64,000 nucleotides of DNA from Certhia americana (lineage: Eukaryota > Chordata > Aves > Passeriformes > Certhiidae): assembly GCA_018697195.1 (NCBI GenBank), contig CM031858.1, positions 90,249,473 to 90,313,472 on the forward strand, given 5' to 3'. A program made the position numbers and the translations under genes. Positions 38,501 to 50,530 of the stretch are shown piece by piece; the stretch's first letter is position 1, and each line of letters starts with the position of its first letter. The notes below the pieces were generated by a model that had not been told where the DNA came from, ran no database searches, and saw only the letters and a list, made by a program, of their open reading frames with translations.

Positions 38501-38748
38501 TTAAAGTTTCCATATATGTTAGAGCCCTGTTGATTAGATGATCTAAGCTGTCATATACATACATACAGAACCAGCAATGAAGCTGTCAAAACTCCATAAC
38601 ACACTTCTGGGTTTTTTTTTATGCTGTTAAATTACCGTGTTATTATTTTTCATCAAGCTTATTTGGCATTAACTGAATTTTCATAGCAAAGCTCAATGAA
38701 AGCTTTGCAACCATTCCCCAGAATTAATTCAGGGGGATTTTTTTAGAG
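35531..38748. other. Non-coding; pyrimidine-rich strand at 36.9-37.5 kb
   Basis: No recognised gene. A 20-base perfect palindrome sits at 36233-36252. Poly(A) runs occur at about 35976-35992 and 38445-38461. From about 36900 to 37520 the plus strand is strongly C/T-rich, which leaves several plus-strand frames open (102, 123 and 83 codons). Their Phe/Leu/Ser/Ile-rich translations are what that bias predicts, and they do not resemble known membrane proteins. Confidence 0.5.
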
Positions 38749-38769
38749 GTTTTGTTTGTTTGTTTGTTT
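38749..38769. repeat. (GTTT)n short tandem repeat
   Basis: About five copies of GTTT in a T-rich context. Confidence 0.9.
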
Positions 38770-38888
38770 AATTTTTTAATCTGGTTAGATTTAACCTAGA
38801 AATTTGGCTTGAAATGCACAATTGCCAGAGAAGTGTCATTCACTGTCTTCAAAATTACCCATTTCTTGACATGACAAAAATGTGTTCA

Positions 38889-38952
38889 TTTGGTTTCTTT
38901 GGTTCTTTGAGTTGGTTCTTTGGTTCTTTGATTCTTGGCCTGGTTCTTTGAG
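38889..38952. repeat. GGTTCTTT minisatellite
   Basis: Imperfect tandem copies of an 8-9 base unit, GGTTCTTT with T/TG/GA spacers: about five recognisable units over 64 bases. The variation between units indicates an old, partly degraded array. Confidence 0.85.
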
Positions 38953-39350
38953 ATACAGTTGTCCATTTAAAAAATCTGAGAGGCTTTATAATTGTATCTG
39001 AAAACAGAGTAATTAACATGGAAAATCTTAGATTCTACTTTTCCAAATTGAGTTGAAACCAAACCTGAGGTGTTATATCCACAACCAGATACAGAAACTG
39101 ACACAAATATTCTCTTGAACACAACTGGGCAGGAAGCCACAACTTCCTGAGAATGGCAGCATGTCAGATCCCATGTCCTGGTCCTCACTAAATTTTGAAG
39201 CCAACAGAGCCAGGAGCTGCTGTCTTGCACAGGAGCAATATGTCACCTACCCATTGACCAGCTGCATCTTACCTCTCCAGCAGAAGGGCATGCTGAAATA
39301 CATTCAGTGTCTGCCAATAAAATTTATCACCTATCTAGAAAAAGATAGTG

Positions 39351-39529
39351 CAATAGTGGAACATGCTGCTCAGAGAAGTTGTGGTTTCCCCATCCCTGGA
39401 ATTGTTCAGGACCAGCGTGGATGGGGCTCTGAGCAACATGATTTCATGGAAGGTATCTCTTCCCATGGCAGTGGGGTCGGAATTGGATGATCTTTAACAA
39501 ACCTTCCAGTCCAAACCATTCTTTGAATA
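39351..39529 (+). mobile_element. CR1 LINE 3' end
   Basis: About 180 bases of CR1 3' terminal region. Landmarks are TGCTCAGAGAAGTTGTGG at 39367-39384, GGATGGGGCTCTGAGCAAC near 39419-39437, a CCCATGGCAGTGGGGTCGG block near 39463-39481, and GGATGATCTTTAACAAACC near 39485-39503. These follow in order the CR1 consensus of ORF2 end plus 3' UTR. The tail is degraded to TTCTTTGAATATC. Inactive. Confidence 0.9.
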
Positions 39530-42500
39530 TCAGTCTTGAAATGCTAAAATTTCCCCACACATCTGCTGTTCAGAACATAATTCTGAAACCCACCGAGGCA
39601 ATTCTTCCTTGAGGGTGGGTCACAGATGCAAAACACAGCTTACCATTGCAGTTATTAGAAGGTTTTTTTATGCCAGGGACAGAACTCTGTGCAAAGGGTC
39701 AGAGGGTATTAAGTTTCAAATAAAACTGGTCAAAATTATTCTTTCCCACAACATATAGTTAGAAAAATCTTTCTTGTATTAATGTGTAAAAAATGACAAA
39801 CTTTTCCCTTTTGAGATTTTAATGAAAATTTAAAACTCTGAAAAGCAAACTCTGTAAGTCCTATTTACAAATTCATCAAAAGATTGTGTTTCATGGAAAT
39901 ATTTTTCTTCATGACATACTGCATTTAAAAAAAAAATTAAAACAGACTTTGAAATATATTATTTTGAAAGTGAAATTTGCCACTTAAAAATTATTTCTAT
40001 TTCACTGTATTTTATGTCATATTATATTATAAAAAAATAAGTCTGAAGCAATATATTTCAACCATTTTAAGAGAAAATATTTAACAATATGTTCCTATTT
40101 CATTATAGGAAAAAAAAAAAAAAAGAACATTTTTTTCTGTAACATAAGATCTAGTTTTCACCCAGATATATTTTTTTTGTCTCACAGGCCCTAAGCACCC
40201 CTCTAAGAACAGATGTGAGCAACAAGGTTTTTCTTTGTTTACAGCATTGGATTGGGGTTTAACTGAATTTAATTATTTCAAAATATATGTTTTATGTGAT
40301 CAGACTTGCTCAACACAGTCTAGCTTGGGTTACTTCCTTTCACTTCAAAAATTCTAATGGGACATCAAAGTGGCATGTGGTAATTATACCACTGAATGTA
40401 TGTTATTAGTAAAGATTAGATTTATGTCTGCTAACAGATAATATAATAAAACAGCTGTAAGGATAGAACTGATGCTAGTATAAATGGAATTAATTATTAC
40501 AACTTTTATAGTTGCTTTTTGAGGTCCCAGGAAAGCATTAGCATACAGCTTAGATGTCATGTTTGCATTAAATATTTGAACATGAAGTTGCTAAAAGTTT
40601 TTAGATATTGGTGGGGAAAAAGCATGTATTCTATTTAAAGAGAAAAAAATATGTTAGAAACTTATGGCTCCTTAAATCTGGTACCAGCTGCTGGCTAGAG
40701 AATGTAGTTATCATAAACTTTTAAATTCTTTCTAGGTTTAATCTTCTTTAAAAATATAATCCTAATAATCAAAACTTGAATTCATGGATCTGTTCTATCT
40801 GCTAGGGATATATATAACATCCAATGTTAATAATTGTGTAGATTAGACCTGGATTTTGCAGATAAATACTTTATGCAACCGGTAGTATCAGAAGGAATAA
40901 ATGACTGCACATGATCAACTAAGAGGTGCTGAAAAAATTCTGTTTTTTCAGGAAGACTCTCAGCCCTTTCTCAGAAATTGCATACCTTTAAAATGCCTTA
41001 TATTTTGTGGATTTCACTTTCTCAGTTTCCCTATCACAGCAAAAACTTTGTCTGTCATCTAATAAACTATCTTAATAATTTATCTCAATTAATACTGAGA
41101 AAATGATGGTGCACTGAAATCCAGATGAGGTATTAGCAGCATAATAAACTATTTTAAGTCATTCTGTAAGCTGTTTTTAGTGTGGTTCTTTAGTCTAACT
41201 ATAATGTATGGATATCTAAATTGAATCCTGCATAAAACAGGTAACAAAGGTTTCTAAATTATGTAACATGAAAAGCCAAAGCCCACATCTGTGGTTTTCA
41301 GCAAAGCCCACTAAACTCTCTGAAAAGAAATAGTCTGAGATTAGGTGTGCAATTTTGCCTGTGAAACACAAATAGCTTGAACAACCAGGCTGAACTTTGT
41401 GGTCAATGAGGTCAAGGAAAATATTGTCTTCACAGGGAGTGAAGACAGTGTTTTCGGACAGTCTGTATCTAGACGTGTAGCTCTGTATCCCTGTTGTTTC
41501 ACAACAACATTTGAACTTGCTGGTCCTATTTCTACTTCTTTCACCTGACTGCTATAAATCTACACAAGCACCTGAAGACAAGGTGATGATGGTGTGAATA
41601 CTCATCCTTACATGCTTGCTGATTCTTGGGAGCCACATTTTCTGTCATATAGAACTCTACCAAATATTTCCAAACAAATAATTCCCAGATAACTAACCCA
41701 GAATTACAGTTCTAAATTTCAACTAGGTATTCATGCTTCTTAAAAATCCCCACTGCAAGCTTTAAAGCTGGTCACTTTCGTGTGAGCAGCCTAGCACACT
41801 CTCTATGAAAATGGCATTTATTCTGCAGGCATCATAAGTTTCCTTGCAGTATTGAAACACTTGGTTCCTTTTTCCTGTGCCAGTTTTAGCCCAGATCTAG
41901 TTCACGTTTCTTTAAGTCCAGGTCTATTTTCTCTATTTTTAAGATTCTTTTAATAGCAAAGATCAAAGAAATTCTGACAGGAGGTGCACTTGTTTATAGC
42001 TAGTTTGAATTTCACCCTATTACATGGGAGTGGTGTGTCTCTTTGCATGTGTGTATGTTTCATGGTGCACCAAAATAAGATGAGGATAACATTTTTCACA
42101 TAATTATCATTTTAATTTCAGCACCGTTTTATCACATGTTGTTTGTCTCCAAATATTTGAAGGCTAAATTTTACAATTTTAGAGGGCATCTTCAACTAGA
42201 AATTCTGATCAATAGAAATAATGTGATATGGTCTACTATATAGATGGTATAAGCAGACACCTTTAAAAGGTTTACAAGTGACAGACAAAAAGAACTCATG
42301 GGAGATTTGAGATACTTACACATGTGGTGCTGATGTTTTTCTGTTCCCAGGTTTATTCATTTCACACTGAAATAGTGGACATTCACTTCCACCTGTGAAC
42401 TGACTTGTGACTACTTTGCATTCTGTGAGATTATACCTGAAAATCCAGGAGTCATTAACAAAGCATGGCACTAAGTCAGGTACCTGCCTTTTTGCTTAGA

Positions 42501-43699
42501 CAGTGGCAATGATTTCCAGAAAAACAACAACACGTCTGATGCACTGTGGCTGGTCCCAGGTGGAAATGGAACTTGCATGAACATTCCAAAGAGCAATATG
42601 TATCTAGCCCAGACTTCAACAGGTTAAGCTAATCACATTAATCACATTACACTCTACTTCCAAAATTACCTTTCAATTGATTATAAATGCACTAAACAGC
42701 GTGTATTGTGTTCAACACTCATCAAGCTCTAAAATGCTTAAAATACATCCCCAAAAAGAAATATATATGAAACATATATGTACGTGGTCCAGAAAGTATT
42801 ATTCTGTGATGAAGCAGCACATGAAATTTGAATTAGAGGTAAGCTTGGATAGAACAATTAAGTCTTTAGGGCATGAGCACAGCTTTTTTTGCCTAACTCT
42901 GTGACAATGACAGAGCAGTTCATAGAATACCACGCACAAGCTGAAGAAAAATTTTTAATTCTGCATTAAAGGCACTGATACAAAGGACACCAAATTCTGC
43001 ACCATGGTGCAGAAATACAGAGCAGAATATTTCTGTTTTGTCTAGAATTTAAGACTGATTTGACATTTTGGAAGTGTTCAGTAGTTGGTACTGATGCTAA
43101 CTAATTTCATTAATGGGTTTATCACTTTTTACACCTGCTGTTCAGGTTCGTTATTTGACTTGCTGTAAACAACGGCAATTGTTCCCTTGTCAGGGAATCT
43201 CTCATCCAGCAGAGAGTCTTATCACACATCAATGGCCCTAAGAGGCAGATGATGGGGAAATTGGTTTGGTAAAAGTGTGATAAAAGTGTGACATTCCACT
43301 TAATAATTATGTTTTCATAAAAGCATAAAATTTCATGTTTCACTAGCACCAAATAATGGCACACCATTTGAGGTCTATGCTCGGTATGAGAAGTTGTGAA
43401 TCCATCTTTTAAGAGGGGCAATTGCAAATGGGTGCAAAGTAAAAGTGCCTCTGACCTACAGCAATAAGGATGTTCCCAGCTCTACTGTCATGATGTTGGA
43501 TAAAAGTTGTTCTGCTGCATAAACAACTCTGCACCTCCATACATTTACACAAAAAACTGGAATAATTCCTGGATTATTCCAGCTGGTTTCCACTGTGTCT
43601 GAAAAAGGTTAAGAATGCACAGGCAGCTTTTTATGTCTTTCCTACCAAGTGCATGTCATTTCAGCAAAAAGATACAATTTGATAAAGGAGCCTTATAAG
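39530..43699. other. Non-coding, no gene recognised
   Basis: AT-rich sequence with short homopolymers (A run near 40110-40124). A hairpin with 10-base arms lies at 43557-43582. A short direct duplication TAATCACAT x2 is near 42630-42648. No repeat family recognised. Confidence 0.55.
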
Positions 43700-43970
43700 A
43701 ATTATTATGAGCATTTTATTTTAGAGGAGGGAAAATGAATAACTGTTTTCCCTTTCCTTTGTGGCATGCAAACTCCCTAACATTTACACATTATGCAAAC
43801 TTCAAGGAGAAAGCAGTTAGCATGTCAGAGAACCAGCAGTGATAACACTTGAGCAGAGCAGTCTGCAGCATTCTCTTTAGTTTCACGACAGGCACATTAG
43901 TCTGGATGTTAGCTGCTTCTCATTAATTGGATTGCTTGCATAAATTGCAATACAAGGTGGACATGTGATA
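43700..43970. promoter_or_regulatory. Candidate conserved non-coding element
   Basis: Repeat-free and motif-dense. TTATGCAA at 43791-43798 and TTGCATAA at 43936-43943 are exact reverse complements of each other and match the type of site bound by POU/octamer or C/EBP-PAR bZIP factors. ATGCAAAC occurs twice (43766 and 43793). TTAATTGG at 43923-43930 is homeodomain-like. This supports an enhancer guess, no more. Confidence 0.3.
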
Positions 43971-46900
43971 GCTTTCTTTTTCACCAATCAGTCATGTCAA
44001 GAGAACCTTATGTATTTTATATAGAAAGTAGAAAAAATGATAATTTGAAAAGATGAGAAGATGGTGCAGGGTAAAAGCTGATATTCTTCCTTTATAACAG
44101 ATAGCCCCAAGTTGTAGAGGCCATTATTTCTTGCATTTTCAGAGCAAATGAACTTGACAGATGGCTGTGTCACCTAAACCCCTACCTACCAACTTGATTA
44201 TGCAGAAAACAATACAATAGAAAAGAAATCATTACTGAAGGAACCTGGTTAGTCCACAGAGGGCTGAGCGGTGCAGAAGAACAAAATTACAGTTGTGGAA
44301 TTGAACAGCAAGAATACATTTAACATAAAGTGGGTTACAGCAAGGCAATCAGTCATGGCTAAAGCTATTGTCTAGGCTTGCTTGCATGGTATATGAAGTA
44401 ATCTGTCATCTACCACAGAATTTATGCTTAGTTTATAGTAGAAAAATACAAAGGTTTTGCCAGGGCATGTTCTGGCAGTCTTAAGTAGCTCAACTATGTA
44501 TCTATGAAATTAAAATTACAGAAATTCAGGATATTTTTCTGCTTCAAATCTGTTTTGGAGAACATTAACACCAAAGTAATTTCTTCTCTCTTTTCCCATG
44601 TTACCCAAACATTAACCAAATCCCACCACTTAAGGTAAGACATAACAGGCTAGGCAAAGACAAACACTCAGCACCAGTCCAGGTTATACAGGACTACCAT
44701 TCCTCTATAAAAAGTTACTTTGGATTTGCTGGAGGTCTGGCTATGGAACCTCAGAGTGACACACAAGAAGACAGGAAAGGGAGGCACCTATTCCTGGTGG
44801 CCCAGTTCCCACATTAATTTTTACACATGCTTTGCAAAAAGAGAAAATCTCTCATCAACATTCTTACTATTTCTCAGAGGCATTATTATACAATCTCATA
44901 CATCATTTTCAACAAAAAGAGCTTCTAGTCTCTGTTTCTCTGGGTAGTTTCAAGCAATACAATCCACTACTATATGCTTGAGGTAAGACCTCATGTTAAC
45001 TAATTATTTCAATTAAATACTTTTCATATAACCTACCTCATCTAGTTTGCATTAACACCATTGAAAACATCATTTTTAGAAGGATTAATACTAAGTGTGT
45101 TTGTTTGCAGGGAGGTGTTTTAAAAAAGTTTGATGCAGGTGGCAGAGAGTCAAGACTGCTGAGAAAAATTAACAGAGACACTTCCTGTAGAACACAGTGG
45201 ACTTCCATCCCAGAAACAGCTCTTCTTCTATTACTAGGCTTCTCTGATATTCAGTATGTGCATGACTGACTTCCATATTTTCCCTAAGTCTTTTTGGGAC
45301 AGACACACTCTCACATCATGGGAAACCAATGCAGTAGCAGGTAACCAAGTGTCCAGTAGTAGTCTCACTCCCAGAAATCTTCAACGTTGTGAGAAACAGA
45401 CAAGAAAGAGGATGGAGTTTCCATAAAAAGAAAAATCTCTGTCTTTATTGCTCTTCAGCTTCCCAGCCTCTTGCTATAGAAATAGAACTGTTTCAGCCAT
45501 CTGGCTGAAGACAAATATTTTAAGTGTCAGCATGCAGATGAAGCTCCCAGTATTTGCATTGATGCTGTGATCAATGCAACTTGAACAGCTCTAACACATG
45601 CACTTTGTCTCTTCTGTGTCTTTTATTGGTCTCAGGTCTAAAGAGTTAGTCTTTGGAATACCTAGGAGTTAAGCCTGATTTGAGAGAGCAGAGAAGAGTT
45701 CACATCCTACTCTAAGGAGTTAGGGACAGTTCATTCAATAGAACTCACACATGTATATTTTTTTTAGCACAGGAATTCTGTCTATAATTTTTACGTATTA
45801 GTGCAGGACGTCCAGATCTCTACTAGGTCCAACACAATGACAATTTTTGTAATGCTCACAATACAATCAGAAACCTTATGCTTGATTGTAGGGTGTCCCA
45901 AGAAAAACAGGTATTTAACAGTGAAAACTTGCCTACAAAGTCCTCAAGTAAACAAAGGCACGATATGTCTTAATTATCTTGCAAATAAAAAAACTTTGCC
46001 ATGTAAAGGTTTCTGAATCCATAGAAGTACACATGCGCAGAAAGAAATGAGTTCTGTAACGTGAGCAGGGAAGTATAGACTATACTGTTCATTTGCATGA
46101 GGCTTTCTTAAGGACCATACTAGGAAAAGACCTTTCCAGAAAAAAGTTCAAATACTCTCTTAAGGAGACATAGAAGAACAAACCAAATTGGAATTATTCA
46201 GTGGGACAGAAGATCATCCACTGTGGAGTTGAAATTAACTTTAAGCAATTGTGTGACTGACAAAATCATGTGATTTGTATTAAAAACAAAGAAGATAAGC
46301 TTGACAAATGACTGAATCACCTTTGTAAGAATTGGCCCTAGTTACTGCAGAGCACAAAGGCCTATTTTGGTATCTAAAGTACTGAAAGAAATGAAGATAA
46401 ACCACAGATTTAGAACTCCTAATAGAATTTGCTAAAAACTTCTTCAATACTGAAACCAAACCAGAATTTTCCTACTCTTTCAGACATCAGCTCTTCTCTT
46501 GTTTTGACAAACATGATGTCTTTGTCATATTCAGAATTCAGACGCACATAGCCCCTGATATTGATATTATACATACACATATTTACCTATATACTGGTAA
46601 AAGTCCTAACTACAATAATATTTGTCAGTCCATTTGATTCCTATGCAGTTTATCTCTGAAAAATTATGTCTTATCTATCCATCATAGTTACATTTCTGAA
46701 ATCTTGCTCCTCCCAAAAGATTGTTAAGATATTCTATGAGAAACTCAGGAGTTACAAATATGAAAGAAAAGAATGAAGATTTTTAAAGACATCTCTGGAA
46801 GTTGTTGAAGGGTGATGTTTCAGCATCCAAAATATGAAGGCCATTGTGGGGATACACCTGACATTTAGGTAGTAATAACAATCACATTTTAAAGACTGCA

Positions 46901-47919
46901 TTTATTGATGTATTTATTGATACATGTCTGTATCGTCTCAAATCCTGTATTGAACTGGGATAGTCTAACAACTAAGTTCAAAGCAAGGTTTACTTCTCCC
47001 TCTGTGCTTATTAAATATTGAAATAATTGAATAGCTCCCTTCCTTTCCAATAAATTAAATTAGTTCAGAACGAAAATGCTTTTAACATCAAGAACATCAT
47101 TCTAATTTACCTATAAAGCTCACAAGGTAACAACTAGCAGTTTAGCACAGCTTTATCAAGACCATCCCCCAGCTTCCTGATTTCAGATGTTTTACTCCCT
47201 TCTTTTCATGTGCTGTCAGAATTTTTCCAGAGCAGCCCACTCTCCTCCTGCTACTCAAATTCCCAATATCCGTCAGATTAATGCCAGGATAGGATGTAAC
47301 AGTGATCCTCTTCTGCTGATGCACTCTGTACTCTGAAACAAAAAAAAAAATCTCTCATTTAAAACTAAACAGCAGATTACAAGAATCATATTCTCCCTCC
47401 TCTAACCTCTATCTGTGTTTTCACTTCACCCAGGGCAGATTTTGATTTCACCTTTGTCATTTCCTGGTGTACTTTCAGCCCTTCACCTGAATCAAAGACA
47501 CATGTTCCTGGCAGGCTAAAATTTGCTTTGAGGAGCAACTTTCCTCATGCTTCATACTTAGTATATCAGCTGCTTTTTTGGCTTAACTTTTATGTCTTTT
47601 TCTGTAGGGTAAATAATCCACAGTTTTCAGTTACTGCATAAAATAAATGTGTGTGTGATTAATTGCTCTATTCAATATTATTAACTTACAAGGGATATTT
47701 TATTTTCATTGTCAGGTTGAGTTCTAACAAAATCTAGTGATCAGGAAATATTACTGAGTTCCTCTCCCCTGCAGGATACAGTTGTCCCTAGATGTATATC
47801 AGATAGTGATTGTTCATCTTGATTCAAAAAACAATCTCACCTTGGAGTTTATGCCTTGTCTTTGTCTCCCCAAGTAATGTTATTACTCTTTGGAATTTTT
47901 TTAAAAACAGTGCTCTTTT
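43971..47919. other. Non-coding, no feature recognised
   Basis: No recognised gene or repeat family. The string near 45136-45148 (CAGGTGGCAGA) resembles half of a CTCF motif but its 5' part does not fit. All open frames are short. Confidence 0.55.
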
Positions 47920-48015
47920 GCTCTACATTGAATCTGCAAGCATAATTAATAACATGAAACCTGATTAATTACCAATGAGAAAGTGCATTTCAATAAGTAA
48001 TATTTGCTGGGTGTA
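47920..48015. promoter_or_regulatory. Candidate homeodomain-site cluster
   Basis: Two TAATTA sites (47943-47948 and 47966-47971) lie 23 bases apart, about two helical turns, and the second overlaps a GATTA core at 47963-47967. The flanks are not low complexity. Binding is inferred from core motifs only; TAATTA is frequent in AT-rich DNA. Confidence 0.2.
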
Positions 48016-50500
48016 GCTGTCCTGATTCTTGATAGAACTGAGATTCCTTTAAACCTGGCACTTTTCCCAGCCAGCCTGAGTCTAACTCAGACTGCAGGAG
48101 TTTTATAGACATGTCAGTCTATAAGCCCCAATTGCTTTCAGCAGCAGGTAAGATTGGGACCATTTACAGAGACTCCTGGTACCAGAACTATGGCAGGGAG
48201 GATATTTAGAAGAAACCGGTCTGGGCCATCATTCCCTGCCTGTTGCCAGGGGAGCTACTTGTAAAATGGGTCACTCCAATGAGTAGTATGTGAGCCTGTT
48301 TTCTTGTAAAGATCTCGTATAGAATATGTGATTTTGAAGCTGGATAATTAAATACCTTTCAGTGGTTATTTGTTTGCTGAAATCCAGTTCTAGAATAAGC
48401 ACATGAATTCCTCTATGAATTCAGACTAATAGCACATACACATAACTATGTATAACTATTGCTTTTGTAGTGGTTGGAGTCCAGTTCTCTTTACCAATAG
48501 GCTGCAGAATAGTCAAAATTCCAAGACTTGATACTGTTGCTGCCTACACGTGTTCTGCGTATCAAAAAGTTAATTGTATTCTCTCACACTTCCTTTTAAG
48601 GATGAATCTTACCTTGCTCTAAGAGTCCAAAAACAGCTAGAGTTTGCAACTTCAGTTCTCAAAACTTTTCTTGATATTCTATACCATGCTGCAAGGCAGT
48701 TCACAATTCTTAGTTGTTCACACCATTAATTTACTTTATTGATGACATCATCAGTATTTTGTCACTGTAGAGTTTAGTTGTCCTGAGTAAAGCTGACCAT
48801 GGAAGTTTGGAACATTGATTTTTTTTTTTTCCCCTTCTGTAGCATAAGTGGATGATTTATCATCTTCTTCTGGGACATCAGCCAGAGGCAAGAAATAGCT
48901 CTAATAACATGCTCTGAAGTGACTTATACTGACTGTGTGTTTAAAAATGTGGTCAAGTAATACAGTGTACCTGGACATAGGAACATCAACCGTCAGGAAA
49001 GACAGGAAAGCTTTTTATACAAACACAAATGACATCTTCCATACAACAACCACAGAACCCAGTTTTCTCTCAAAATTAGTCCAGAGATTTCTTTCACTTG
49101 TATTTGAATGTATAACATTTTGGGCTCAATTTTTATTATTTAAAAAATGTACGAATAAAATATGAAAATCCATCTTAAAATCAGCAAAAGGTAGTATAAA
49201 ACACAAGTTTCATATACAAACTTTCTTTCTCAATGGGGTTTTATATTTTGGCATCAATAACTTTATTAATTTTCTTTTATTGACATTGTATCAAAGTGCA
49301 ATCTTGGAAAACAAATCTATTGCAACAAAAGACACAATAATTACAACCATTGCCATACTTAGAGATGAAACATAAAGGCAAGGATGAAAAACAATTTCAT
49401 AGGACTCCATGTTACCTCAGTAGATTTGTGCATGTGCGTGCGTGAAAGGAAAACAGATTGGATGCAATCTGATGTTACATTTTCTTAGGTGACAAAACTG
49501 TCTATTTCCTGATTTATATAGCAGTCCCATAAGCAGTCATATTGCCACCATTGATACAGCAGGAGAAGTGAAAATAGTAGTACTATTTTCTATGGGAAAT
49601 AATGACAAAATGTTAAAGGAAATAGGACCTCCTTATGCTGGAGGGAGAGGAAAAAAAAGCAGATAATTGGAGGAATGCATTTTACAGATGAAAATTAATT
49701 TTAATTGAGGAAGCAATTAGAAATAATTTACAAACAAATTTATAAATTGGTCTCAGAGTTAAATAATTTCTAACATACAAAACCCCAGAAATATATTTTC
49801 ATTTTGCATATGTGCAGTCTAAGCAAAAAGAGATGCTTCAGGCATATGTGGGTAAGTAACGACAAGCACATTAACTGCATTTGGTCTCTTTATTATTTGC
49901 TTTTCTGCATATTTATTTGAGGAAATCTTTGGTCTCTTAAATGTTCATTTAAAAAGACTGGAGCCCAAAGATGTCATGTTTATAAACATATCATGAACTT
50001 TGGTTACATGCAGAAATGCAATTTATTTTGAGATTGAATAGAAATAATTTTTGACAGGACAGGAACTATTTATACAGGTCATATAATTTAGTAATTCATG
50101 TAGTCTTTCATATATACTACTACTAGGCTAGATTTTAAGATGAGGTAAATGGGTGTAGACTGATAGTTACATGATGCTCCACAGACACCTGTTTTAATGT
50201 TTCTGCCTCATATAGATAGATTACAAATAAATATTCTATGATTCTAGGAGTTCACATGCTCAAGACAATTCATTTATTTTCTCCCAGGTTGTAGTACTGA
50301 CACAGAACACTTTCTGGTCTGGTTTTGGGGTTTGGATTTTTTTAATTAGAGTACATTCAAGACTGTTAATTAATCAGAATAAACTTTTTAATTTATCTTT
50401 AGCTTATTGTAGTAGTAAATATTTTCATGGATTTAGATAAAACATGTTTAAATTTACCAGATTCCAGTACAATGACAAATCTCATAAACACCAGATTGTT
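48016..50500. other. Non-coding, no feature recognised
   Basis: No gene recognised. A GC-richer patch at about 48050-48260 has no recognisable repeat or product. T-rich run at about 48820-48832. A TTCTATGATTCTAG string near 50233-50246 resembles a CR1 tail, but no CR1 body precedes it. Confidence 0.5.
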
Positions 50501-50530
50501 AAATAAAATAAGATAAAATAAAATAAAAAT
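50501..50530. repeat. (AAATA)n short tandem repeat
   Basis: About five imperfect copies of AAATA/AGATA. Confidence 0.85.

Noticed and set aside
45136..45148. CTCF-like half motif CAGGTGGCAGA
   Set aside because: The 5' half of the consensus does not fit, unlike the site at 63777.
50233..50246. Possible CR1 tail TTCTATGATTCTAG
   Set aside because: The preceding 150 bases show no CR1 3' UTR signature, so the short match may be chance.
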